A DNA stretch of 64,000 bases from an uncultured Thomasclavelia sp. GTDB lineage: Bacteria; Bacillota_I; Bacilli_A; Erysipelotrichales; Coprobacillaceae. Made by a program: the position numbers and the translations under genes. Each line of letters begins with the position of its first letter. The stretch's first letter is position 1. The notes beneath the pieces were generated by a model. It saw only the letters and a list, made by a program, of their open reading frames with translations. It ran no database searches and was not told the origin of the DNA. Shown in pieces: positions 47,093 through 54,432 of this stretch. The stretch is from assembly GCA_910588165.1 (NCBI GenBank), contig CAJUOR010000001.1:1-64000 (forward strand). The letters are read 5' to 3'.

Positions 47093-47135
47093 AAAAGCGA
47101 TATTCTCAGTCTAAACACTGAAAATATCGTTTTTT
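47093..47135 (+). terminator. Terminator of trpS
   Basis: AAAAAGCGATATT, a nested stem (TCAGT/ACTGA), AATATCGTTTTTT. Confidence 0.85.
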
Positions 47136-47137
47136 AA

Positions 47138-47713
47138 TTAAGATAATCTTTTTTGGGTAACAAACTGTTCATATAAATATTGATGCAACATATCATACCC
47201 ATATTCCATACGCTTTAAAAGCCTAGCTCGACTTACTGTTTCATCTAACGGTAAAGCTAATTGATAAACACTTCTTAACTCGCTTTGATCCAATAGCTCA
47301 ATGTGTTCAAAAAGCCACTGTTTCTTCTCTCTTTCTGTTCGACTTAAGCCGTATTCTTTAGCCTCTGCCCGAGCGACTAAATCATACTCAAGCTCTGTCA
47401 AAGGCAAGCACTTCGCCAGTTTTGCCATCGCACTGCGATATTCAAAAGGTAAAGCACTACGATAGACTAATTGCCCTTGTTCATCAATTTGTAAAGCAAT
47501 AGTCATATTGCCGTCACTACACAGATAGTCCCCGGCTTCCAAGTTTTTAAAACGCATAATCCCATAATATAAATCACTCATCACATCATAACTCACACGA
47601 AGCAATTGTGCTGATTTTAAAACTTCTAAATCATCTTCTGCTTCCCATTCATAAGGTTCTAAAACTTCCTCATCATCTAACGACCAGTTAACTAATATAT
47701 GTTCAATTTTCAT
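47138..47713 (-). CDS. DUF3603 (YjbA)-like protein
   Basis: About 191 residues. HILVNWSLDD near the start and YEWEAEDDLEVL resemble the VNW and EW blocks of the DUF3603 (YjbA) family; the rest is helical and acidic, ending in a Lys-rich stretch. Biochemical role unknown. The ATG at 47713 overlaps the stop of the preceding membrane gene (ATGA), with GGGAGG as ribosome site. No terminator is seen on this side apart from the trpS hairpin, which is T-rich on both strands. Confidence 0.65.
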   Translation of the reverse strand: MKIEHILVNWSLDDEEVLEPYEWEAEDDLEVLKSAQLLRVSYDVMSDLYYGIMRFKNLEAGDYLCSDGNMTIALQIDEQGQLVYRSALPFEYRSAMAKLAKCLPLTELEYDLVARAEAKEYGLSRTEREKKQWLFEHIELLDQSELRSVYQLALPLDETVSRARLLKRMEYGYDMLHQYLYEQFVTQKRLS

Positions 47714-47898
47714 AATAGCCTCCCATTCTCTTGTCTTTCCAGAATGACTAATAAACAACCGATAACCAAAGCAACAATTTCTTTAGATTGCCACATTTCA
47801 AGCCATGCGACTTGCTTGGTTGCTTTTGTTATACCTATCGTGAGTATTCCCTGTAAGATTAAGATTAAACTCATTAAACGAAGGATTGTTCTTTTCAT
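47710..47898 (-). CDS. Small two-helix membrane protein
   Basis: 62 residues with two hydrophobic segments (ILRLMSLILILQGILTIGI and EIVALVIGCLLVILE). It overlaps the DUF3603-like gene by 4 bp (ATGA), which supports real translation. I do not recognise a family. Confidence 0.6.
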   Translation of the reverse strand: MKRTILRLMSLILILQGILTIGITKATKQVAWLEMWQSKEIVALVIGCLLVILERQENGRLL

Positions 47899-48012
47899 AT
47901 TTTATTCCCCCTAATTTAATCTATGACAAATCCCTATTTTTGAACCTGTTTTATTGTAAAACAGCATTAACCCATAGATCGTGTTTAGCTTTCTAATAAT
48001 ATAAAGGATAAC

Positions 48013-48038
48013 CAAAAAAACCGCTATTAAGCGGTTTT
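48013..48038 (-). terminator. Terminator of the ComK-like/amidase-like operon
   Basis: AAAACCGCT, 4-base loop, AGCGGTTTT; on the minus strand a run of T follows. The amidase-like stop codon is inside the loop. Confidence 0.8.
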
Positions 48039-48572
48039 AAATGTTTTTTCAATAGCATTTAACAGGGCATAGGCATATTCTCTTTCCCCAACTATTAAGG
48101 TCTTATAATCAGGACCATCGACATACCCATAATAAACTAAAACATTGCTTTTGGCTAATGAATTTTCTATCAATGGCTCATATGCTTGAACATTTTCGGC
48201 AGGCTTTTCCATCTTGCAACAACTTCTTACCATATAACCGAAATCTTCAAAAGCGCACTTCAAGTTATTCGCAAAGATCTTGTCATTATGTTTGGCATAA
48301 CGAATCTCAATCCCCTTTTTTCTTCCGGCGTTTAGATGATTTGAGATCAATAAATCTACGCCTTTAGTTTGAGCCAATCTTTCAAAGTAACTGACATCTA
48401 CATCTGAATAACGTGTTAACACAACATCATAATGATGCCTCTTTAATAAATCTTGTTGCAGCCTCGACAAAGAAAGCACATAATCTTTTTCGACAATATG
48501 GGCATATTTATCAAACGATTGATGTCCTAACTGTGTCCCGCCACCAGTTGGATCAATGACAATTTTGATCAT
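48027..48572 (-). CDS. N-acetylmuramoyl-L-alanine amidase-like protein with altered active site
   Basis: 181 residues, amidase_3-like: KIVIDPTGGG, EKDYVLSL, VLTRYSD, LISNHLNAG and GIEIRYAKH follow the family order. The first zinc ligand is changed (IDPGHGG becomes IDPTGGG) and the catalytic Glu in the VLVE-type motif reads VLVYYGYVDG. The glutamate and second histidine are kept, so activity is doubtful. No signal peptide is seen. It starts 20 bp inside the ComK-like gene; AAAGGA precedes the ATG. Confidence 0.78.
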   Translation of the reverse strand: MIKIVIDPTGGGTQLGHQSFDKYAHIVEKDYVLSLSRLQQDLLKRHHYDVVLTRYSDVDVSYFERLAQTKGVDLLISNHLNAGRKKGIEIRYAKHNDKIFANNLKCAFEDFGYMVRSCCKMEKPAENVQAYEPLIENSLAKSNVLVYYGYVDGPDYKTLIVGEREYAYALLNAIEKTFKTA

Positions 48573-48990
48573 AGTCTTGTCGTCCTTTCTCGAATATAGC
48601 ATAGCGCAAGGCAATCCCGTCCGAAATATGCTTTTGCCAGCTTCTCTTGCTTAATTGCTCATAGCCATAACGATTAAACGCAGTCATCGGTTCACGCAGA
48701 CAATAATCTAAGCTCATCCAAACACACTGTTTATTTCTTATCGATGAAGTTGGAATAAAAATTTGATTACAGCTTCCGCCGATATAAATCGGACGTTTAT
48801 ATGCACCTTTAAGCAAATATCCGCTCGATGCATAACTGCCGTCTAATGTCGTCCCATTTCTCAAACATAAATCTTCCATATACTGATTTGATGAAGCATA
48901 ATGATTAGCGATATGTAACTGTCCATCTTGATACAGATGTACCTCCCCCGCCCGTTTTCCCGGTGCTACAAAGTCTATCTTCGGTACCAT
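48553..48990 (-). CDS. comK: ComK-like competence transcription factor
   Basis: 145 residues. The core matches ComK of Bacillus: LRNGTTLDGSYASSGYL corresponds to CRFFGSSYAGRKAG, and NQIFIPTSSIRNKQCVWMS to NQIFLFPTLSSTRPQCGWIS. ComK activates DNA-uptake and recombination genes in Bacilli. The region before the match is shorter and different. ATG 48990 has no ribosome site: the bases before it are the T-tail of the ridA hairpin. It is probably cotranscribed with the amidase-like gene. The gene symbol is a homology label, not a demonstrated function. Confidence 0.8.
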   Translation of the reverse strand: MVPKIDFVAPGKRAGEVHLYQDGQLHIANHYASSNQYMEDLCLRNGTTLDGSYASSGYLLKGAYKRPIYIGGSCNQIFIPTSSIRNKQCVWMSLDYCLREPMTAFNRYGYEQLSKRSWQKHISDGIALRYAIFEKGRQDYDQNCH

Positions 48991-48991
48991 A

Positions 48992-49020
48992 AAACACAAA
49001 AAAGAGCTTGCGCTCTTTTA
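48992..49020 (-). terminator. Hairpin after ridA, immediately before the ComK-like start
   Basis: AAAGAGC (49001-49007), 4-base loop, GCTCTTT (49012-49018); on the minus strand TTTTTTGTGTTTT follows and ends at the ComK-like ATG. Confidence 0.7.
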
Positions 49021-49027
49021 ATCATAC

Positions 49028-49408
49028 TTATCCGACATGAACGATAACTTCAACCTCAATTAGAGCGCCTTTTGGCAGTTTAGCAACTTCAACAGCGCTT
49101 CGTGCTGGGTAAGGTTCGACAAAATATTCCGCATAAATGCTATTCATCGTTGCAAAATCGTCCATTGAATCAAGGAAAACAGTTGTTTTAACGACATTGG
49201 CAAAAGTTAATCCTTGACTTTCTAATAAGCCTTTCACATTATCTAAAGATTGTCTAGTCTGGGCTTCAATTCCTTCAGGCATTTCACCTGTAGTTGGATT
49301 GATAGGGATTTGTCCCGAAAAGAAAATTAAATCGCCTATTTTCATTCCCTGACTATATGGTCCAATAGCTCCAGGTGCTTTATCTGTAACAATACGTTCT
49401 TTCATCAT
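49028..49408 (-). CDS. ridA: RidA-family reactive intermediate deaminase
   Basis: Hydrolyses reactive enamine/imine intermediates such as 2-aminoacrylate. 126 residues. GPYSQGMKIGDLIFFSGQIP, the trimer-interface ARSAVEVAKLPKGALIEVEV and the conserved Arg in PARSAV are present. ATG 49408 is six bases after GGAGG. Separate from the next gene by a hairpin. Confidence 0.93.
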   Translation of the reverse strand: MMKERIVTDKAPGAIGPYSQGMKIGDLIFFSGQIPINPTTGEMPEGIEAQTRQSLDNVKGLLESQGLTFANVVKTTVFLDSMDDFATMNSIYAEYFVEPYPARSAVEVAKLPKGALIEVEVIVHVG

Positions 49409-49503
49409 ACATCGCCTCCACATATCTATTATAACAGTTTTTTCGTCTTAACTAAAGATATTTTGTTATTTTTTTGGTAATACTAAAGAAAAGGAGGTGC
49501 TTT

Positions 49504-49692
49504 ATGAATAAAAAAAATCAATCCCCTCTCAAGAAGGATATAGCTCATCATTATGTTGAAGCTAAAAATCAACGTTTTCAAGATTCAATGGAGGTTGCCA
49601 ATGAATTTTTCGCAGACGACTATGTAAGACCCTTAGAAGCCGAGGATATATTAGTTGATCAGCTTACCGAAAAAATAATAGACGAAAGTTAA
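49504..49692 (+). CDS. Small charged protein of unknown function
   Basis: 62 residues from ATG 49504 with an excellent ribosome site (AAAAGGAGGTG). It is acidic towards the end, with no membrane segment or cysteine. A terminator follows. I do not recognise the family; an alternative upstream start would lack a ribosome site. Confidence 0.65.
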   Translation: MNKKNQSPLKKDIAHHYVEAKNQRFQDSMEVANEFFADDYVRPLEAEDILVDQLTEKIIDES

Positions 49693-49699
49693 AATAAAA

Positions 49700-49752
49700 T
49701 CTGTAACCACAACAAATATTCTAACATATTGATTGAGGTTACAGCCTTTTTA
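49700..49752 (+). terminator. Terminator of the 62-residue protein gene
   Basis: CTGTAACC at 49701-49708 pairs with GGTTACAG at 49737-49744; the loop is long (28 bases) and a T-run follows. Confidence 0.6.
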
Positions 49753-49757
49753 TTATC

Positions 49758-50330
49758 TTAAAATAAGCTCAAATATTCATTTTTAACGACTTTGACTAAA
49801 AAAACAAGATTGGCAACTAAAGCTAAAACATGGATAAAAACTAACATAATACTTGCAAGCTGGATTCCATTTAAAATAGCTGCTGCATTGTTTGTCGCTA
49901 AAACTTGAAGTAAATATGCCACAATGCCCCCAAGTAAAAGTAGACGGCCGCCAAAATAAGCACCTAAAATACACAACATGATTTTAGAGATGTGACTATG
50001 ATGAGAAAGTATAAAAAAACATAGTCCCGCCATTAACAGCCAATCCCAAAAAGAAAAAGATTTGGCGATTAGACTAAGGTAAGTTAGCACAGTCGAAAAA
50101 GAAAATGATAGATAAGCTGCACCTGAACTTAAACAAGAATTAAAAAAATAAGCCAAGAACCCTCGTTGACTTTGTGTTTGAAGTTGAAGCAACTGGTTAA
50201 AAGAAGGGGCTTTTAAAACCTCGAACCCAAACATCAAATCCAGCAACAATACAATACTTAAACTAAACAAAAGAACTATCGCAACGCCATATACTCTTTT
50301 TTTAGGCGTATCTACTAATATATCAAACAT
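49758..50330 (-). CDS. Integral membrane protein of unknown function
   Basis: 190 residues with about five hydrophobic segments (roughly residues 14-36, 65-87, 93-110, 115-145 and 155-180). No recognisable motif. The ATG follows GGGGAGA. Divergent from the thioredoxin-like gene; nothing in the context points to a role. Confidence 0.6.
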   Translation of the reverse strand: MFDILVDTPKKRVYGVAIVLLFSLSIVLLLDLMFGFEVLKAPSFNQLLQLQTQSQRGFLAYFFNSCLSSGAAYLSFSFSTVLTYLSLIAKSFSFWDWLLMAGLCFFILSHHSHISKIMLCILGAYFGGRLLLLGGIVAYLLQVLATNNAAAILNGIQLASIMLVFIHVLALVANLVFLVKVVKNEYLSLF

Positions 50331-50421
50331 TATGCTCTCCCCTTATATTAATCAATGGACCCATTGTACCATAAACTAAACCTATCTTCAATGATTGACA
50401 TGATTTCACATCAGTTGCTTG

Positions 50422-50450
50422 TTGAAAAGAAGAAGTAATTTTGATATGAT
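50422..50450 (+). promoter_or_regulatory. Promoter of the thioredoxin-like gene
   Basis: TTGAAA (50422-50427), 17-bp spacer, TATGAT (50445-50450), 22 bp before the start codon. Confidence 0.65.
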
Positions 50451-50472
50451 ATAAAACAAGGAGGCAACGACT

Positions 50473-50916
50473 ATGGATAAAATTAAAAAAATTTGGAAAG
50501 AATTAAGTGTTTTCGGTGTTGTTCTTGTCTGCATCTTAGGTTTATATATTTATCGCTTAATCGTAACAGTTGATATTCCTACGGTTTCCGGTGATAAAGT
50601 GGTGAGTATGATTGAAAATGATAAATCATTTGTCCTATATACAGGTAAAGAAAGTGTGGCTAATACATCTGTTTATGCTACGACCATTGAAACTTACTTA
50701 AAGAAAAATCGCTCAGATAAAATCTATTACTTAGATACTGAAAAACTCGATGAAGCTGAGGCTTTTGTGAAGAAATATTTTGGTGAGGAAGGTGTCGATT
50801 CAACTAACCCTCATACTTATGTCTTTATTAACGGCGACTTAACTACTAAATATACGAGTGCCTTAGGTTACTATGACCTAGACAAGTTAATGAACTCATT
50901 TAACGAAACAAAGTAA
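50473..50916 (+). CDS. Membrane-anchored thioredoxin-like protein without active-site cysteines
   Basis: 147 residues. One N-terminal membrane helix (LSVFGVVLVCILGLYIYRLIV), then a thioredoxin-like fold: SFVLYTGKES, SDKIYYLDTEKLDEAEAF and NPHTYVFINGDLTTKY. The build resembles the bacteriocin-accessory (PedC-like) thioredoxins, but the CxxC that would follow LYTGKES is replaced by VANTS. A redox role is therefore unlikely; a binding or scaffold role is inference. Confidence 0.75.
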   Translation: MDKIKKIWKELSVFGVVLVCILGLYIYRLIVTVDIPTVSGDKVVSMIENDKSFVLYTGKESVANTSVYATTIETYLKKNRSDKIYYLDTEKLDEAEAFVKKYFGEEGVDSTNPHTYVFINGDLTTKYTSALGYYDLDKLMNSFNETK

Positions 50917-50929
50917 ACATGACTAATGA

Positions 50930-50958
50930 AAAAAACTTTCTATAAAGAAAGTTTTTTT
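50930..50958. terminator. Bidirectional terminator between thioredoxin-like and TIGR01906-like genes
   Basis: AAAAACTTTC, 6-base loop, GAAAGTTTTTTT. The stem overlaps the last codons of the minus-strand gene. Confidence 0.8.
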
Positions 50959-51548
50959 GTTTTATAACGATATAAGCCATAAAGAATCAATGCACATAAG
51001 ACAACGATTAACACAATCGCAAAGAATCCATGCATAAAGAACTGCTCAGGCAATATGCTAATGACAGGATCGGTCCTGACATCAAATATCCAATAGTCAT
51101 TGCGGAAAAAAAGACGATGAAAAGTAACAAAAGCCGCACTGAAATTAAGCGAAGCCGTAATACCGATAGCTAAAGGAACTAAAATCATCAACATAGCTGT
51201 TTTTTTCAAAAAAGTAAAATCCTGCTGCTTAATCTCAAAATAAGCCCCGATTCCTCCGCAAATGCCTGTTATTAACCAAAGAATCTGCAAAGCATCGACA
51301 ATATTTTTAACCTCCGCAAAATGAACCACTCCATTTGTGGACATTACAAAACTTTCCAAAGTTAAAGGTTCACGATTAAAAATCCACAAATAATTAGCCA
51401 AACTTGAAAAGTTACGCGCAATTTCTTCCTTGCTTAAGCCACTGTATATATCTAAGCGATAGTGGTTAACATCTAAACGATGAATGAGCGGTGAAATTAA
51501 AATGGTTAACATAATCCCTGAAAGGATAAAAAACACCATCAAAGCCAT
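50940..51548 (-). CDS. TIGR01906/DUF1461-type integral membrane protein
   Basis: 202 residues with four hydrophobic segments. The block FHRLFFRNDYWIFDVRTDPVISILPEQFF is the family signature (FHxxFFxNDxW, then P-x-FF) of uncharacterised TIGR01906 membrane proteins. It starts 2 bp after the TrmL stop and has no clear ribosome site, so translation is probably coupled. The RdgB-TrmL-TIGR01906 order is one transcript. Confidence 0.82.
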   Translation of the reverse strand: MALMVFFILSGIMLTILISPLIHRLDVNHYRLDIYSGLSKEEIARNFSSLANYLWIFNREPLTLESFVMSTNGVVHFAEVKNIVDALQILWLITGICGGIGAYFEIKQQDFTFLKKTAMLMILVPLAIGITASLNFSAAFVTFHRLFFRNDYWIFDVRTDPVISILPEQFFMHGFFAIVLIVVLCALILYGLYRYKTKKLSL

Positions 51549-51550
51549 CT

Positions 51551-52069
51551 TTAAATTTCTTCATCATAAAGGAAATCCTCTCCTTTTTGCACTTCTACTT
51601 TAGAAAGTGTCGGGAAATCCTGCTGTCTTAAAGCTTCATATAAAATCATCATAGCGCAGTTAGACAAATTCAAACTACGAACATTATCGCTCATGGGAAT
51701 ACGCATACATCTATCTAAATGGGCTTTAAGAATATCATGAGGAATCCCATCGTGCTCATGCCCTAACACAAAATAGTGGGCTTTTGAACTGTCGCTAAAA
51801 TCAAAATCACTGTAACAGCGTTTTGAATAACGGGTTAAAAAATAATATTCGCCCGGATTTTTAGCACAAAATTCTTCCCAATTTTCATAAACATACATAT
51901 TCAGGTATTTGACATAATCCAAACCCGAACGTTTCATATACTTATCATCTAATGAAAAACCCAAAGGCTTTATGAGATGAAGTGTCGCCTTACCGGCAAC
52001 ACAACTACGCATGATATTACCTGTATTTTGAGGAATAGCCGGATGAACTAAAACGATATGATTACTCAC
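51551..52069 (-). CDS. trmL: tRNA (cytidine/uridine-34-2'-O)-methyltransferase TrmL
   Basis: SPOUT knot methyltransferase for the wobble base of tRNA-Leu isoacceptors. 172 residues. HPAIPQNTGNIMRSC at the start, LGHEHDGIP for the SAM knot, and RIPMSDNVRSLNLSNCAMMILYEALRQ at the end are typical. The start is GTG 52069, overlapping rdgB by 8 bp. Confidence 0.93.
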   Translation of the reverse strand: MSNHIVLVHPAIPQNTGNIMRSCVAGKATLHLIKPLGFSLDDKYMKRSGLDYVKYLNMYVYENWEEFCAKNPGEYYFLTRYSKRCYSDFDFSDSSKAHYFVLGHEHDGIPHDILKAHLDRCMRIPMSDNVRSLNLSNCAMMILYEALRQQDFPTLSKVEVQKGEDFLYDEEI

Positions 52070-52661
52070 CTTGCTTCATCTCCTTAATCATTTCTAAAAC
52101 ATGGCGTGTCGCTTTGGCACGATGAGAATATAAGTTTTTCTCTTCTAAATTCATTTGAGCAGCGGTTTTCTTCACCAATGGGAAATAGAAAATCGGATCA
52201 TAACCAAAACCGTTTGTCCCACTTGCCTTTAAAGCAATTTCACCTTCCATCGTTTCTCTGAAAACAACTGTTTCTTGATTCGGAATAGCGATTGCCATCG
52301 CACATACATAGCGTGCAGTACGCTGTGTTTGTCCTCTTAAAAGCTCCAATAAATAATTGTTTTTTATATCATAAGGTGTATCATGTCCTAAAAAACGTGC
52401 TGATTGAACACCCGGTTCTTTATTTAATGCATCAATCTCTAAACCTGAATCATCGGCAATGACCATCTTACCTGTCATTTCACAAATAGCTTCTGCCTTA
52501 ATTTTAGCATTTTCTTCAAATGTAGTGCCTGTTTCTTCAATATCAATAGGTTGCTCAAAAACATCTTTTAAAGCCTTCACCTGAATATTCAACTCATCAA
52601 ATAACATTTGCATTTCTTTGACTTTACCTTCATTATTTGTAGCCATGATAATTTCTTTCAT
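52062..52661 (-). CDS. rdgB: Non-canonical purine NTP pyrophosphatase (RdgB/HAM1)
   Basis: Removes dITP and XTP from the nucleotide pool. 199 residues. ATNNEGKVKEM at the start, ADDSGLEIDALN, PGVQSARFLG, GFGYDPIFYF and SHRAKATRHVLE are the family blocks. ATG 52661 follows AAAGGAGGT; the longer frame is not needed. It heads the rdgB-trmL-membrane protein operon. The window also has dUTPase for pool cleaning. Confidence 0.95.
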   Translation of the reverse strand: MKEIIMATNNEGKVKEMQMLFDELNIQVKALKDVFEQPIDIEETGTTFEENAKIKAEAICEMTGKMVIADDSGLEIDALNKEPGVQSARFLGHDTPYDIKNNYLLELLRGQTQRTARYVCAMAIAIPNQETVVFRETMEGEIALKASGTNGFGYDPIFYFPLVKKTAAQMNLEEKNLYSHRAKATRHVLEMIKEMKQGE

Positions 52662-52800
52662 GCGGGTACCTCCTTTAAACTCAACCACATCATTTTAACA
52701 TATATAAATAAAAAGCAAAGTATTATTTTCATATTTTAAAAAAAAGCAATTCATCTAATCGCTTTCATGTATAATGAAAGATAAGAAAAGAGGGAAAAAT

Positions 52801-53556
52801 ATGAAATTAAAAAAATTGATTGTCAATGCCGATGATTTTGGTATGACAGAAGGAAACACTATTGCCACTATTATGTGTCATGAAACGGGGATTTTAACAT
52901 CTACGACTTTAATGGTTAATATGCCATTTGCACCTCTAGCTGTCAATTTAGCTAAAAGACATCAAAACTTAGGTGTAGGTATTCACTTAGTTTTAACTGT
53001 GGGACGTCCTTTAGTTGAAGGGGCTACTAGCTATACAGATGAAGAGGGTAATTTCCGTCGTCCTAGCTCTTATGAAGATGGTAATCCACACGCTAACTTA
53101 GATGAACTTTATACAGAATGGAAAGCTCAAATTGAAAGATTCATTGAATTGATGGGAAAAAAACCAACACATATTGACTCTCATCACCATGTGCATTTAT
53201 TGCCTTGGCACTTTGAAGTAACCAAACGCTTAGCCAACGAATATGATTTACCAATGCGTTTAGAGGAATTTGAAGATGACTATGCTTATCCCCACGCTTA
53301 TCTTGCCCGTGGTTTTTATGAGGATACAGCTAATACTGACTACTTTACAAATGAAACTAATCCATTTGGCTTATTCGATCATGAAATTGCCGAAGTTATG
53401 TGTCACCCGGCTTTTATCGATCAAAGATTATTGGACATGAGCTCCTATGCTCTTCCTCGTGCTAAAGAAATGATGACTTTAAGATCTTCTTTATTGAAAG
53501 AATGGGTTCAACAAAACGGCATCGAACTTATTAACTTTAGTGATTTAAAAAAATAA
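52801..53556 (+). CDS. ChbG/HpnK-family carbohydrate deacetylase, copy 1
   Basis: YdjC-type metal-dependent deacetylase that removes acetyl from N-acetylated sugars. 251 residues. NADDFGMTEG with the catalytic Asps, GIHLVLTVGRP, the metal-binding SHHHVHLLPWHFE, and MCHPAFID. ATG 52801 is preceded by AGAGGGA. A copy lies 18 bp downstream. Its middle third is nearly identical in DNA to copy 2. Confidence 0.93.
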   Translation: MKLKKLIVNADDFGMTEGNTIATIMCHETGILTSTTLMVNMPFAPLAVNLAKRHQNLGVGIHLVLTVGRPLVEGATSYTDEEGNFRRPSSYEDGNPHANLDELYTEWKAQIERFIELMGKKPTHIDSHHHVHLLPWHFEVTKRLANEYDLPMRLEEFEDDYAYPHAYLARGFYEDTANTDYFTNETNPFGLFDHEIAEVMCHPAFIDQRLLDMSSYALPRAKEMMTLRSSLLKEWVQQNGIELINFSDLKK

Positions 53557-53574
53557 ACAAAGGAGAATAACGAA

Positions 53575-54327
53575 GTGAAATTAAAAAAATTAATTGTCAA
53601 TGCGGACGATTTTGGCATAACCGAAGGTCATACCATCGCAACAATTATGTGTCATGAAAATGGTATCGTAACTTCCACAACCATGATGACTAATATGCCT
53701 TTTGCACCTCTAGCTGCAAAATTAGCGAAAAAACACCCGACTTTAGGTGTAGGGATTCACTTAGTTTTAACTGTGGGACGTCCTTTAGTTGAAGGGGCTA
53801 CTAGTTATATAGATGAAGACGGTAATTTCCGTCGCCCTAGCTCTTATGAAGATGGTAATCCACACGCCAACTTAGATGAGCTTTATACAGAATGGAAAGC
53901 TCAAATTGAAAGATTCATTGAATTGATGGGAAAAAAACCAACACATATTGACTCCCATCACCACGTTCATATGTTACCTTGGCACTTTGAAGTAACAAAA
54001 CGTTTAGCTAATGAATATGATATTCCTATGCGTTTAAAGGAATTTGATGAAGATTACAAATATCCGCACGCTTATTTAATAGGAGATTTTTACAAAGATA
54101 AAGCTGTTCCTGAATATTTCAGTGATGCAACTGCTTCTGATTTCTTAAATAAAGAATGTGCCGAGATTATGTGCCATCCGGCTTTTGTCGATCAAAGATT
54201 ATTAGACATGAGCTCATATACTAAAGACAGAGCTAAGGAAATGGCGATTTTACGTGATCCCAAAGTCAAGGCTTGGATTGAAGAAAATCATATTGAATTG
54301 ATTAGCTTTGCCGATTTTAAAAAATAA
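53575..54327 (+). CDS. ChbG/HpnK-family carbohydrate deacetylase, copy 2
   Basis: 250 residues, start GTG 53575 after AAAGGAG. Keeps the same catalytic residues as copy 1 (NADDFGITEG, GIHLVLTVGRP, SHHHVHMLPWHFE, MCHPAFVD). The ends differ more than the middle, and the C-terminal third has different substrate-side residues (LKEFDEDYKYPHAY). Tandem pair, probably one transcript ending at the 54332 hairpin. Confidence 0.93.
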   Translation: MKLKKLIVNADDFGITEGHTIATIMCHENGIVTSTTMMTNMPFAPLAAKLAKKHPTLGVGIHLVLTVGRPLVEGATSYIDEDGNFRRPSSYEDGNPHANLDELYTEWKAQIERFIELMGKKPTHIDSHHHVHMLPWHFEVTKRLANEYDIPMRLKEFDEDYKYPHAYLIGDFYKDKAVPEYFSDATASDFLNKECAEIMCHPAFVDQRLLDMSSYTKDRAKEMAILRDPKVKAWIEENHIELISFADFKK

Positions 54328-54331
54328 CGAC

Positions 54332-54365
54332 AATCCCTATGAGTAGCATTCATAGGGATTTTTAT
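54332..54365 (+). terminator. Terminator of the ChbG pair
   Basis: AATCCCTATGA, 6-base loop, TTCATAGGGATTTTTAT: a 10-11-bp stem. Confidence 0.8.
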
Positions 54366-54432
54366 ATTTCTCTTTACTTCCTTGTTATTTTTAGGTATCA
54401 TTTTGAATAGAGAAAAATAAGGGGGAAATGCC

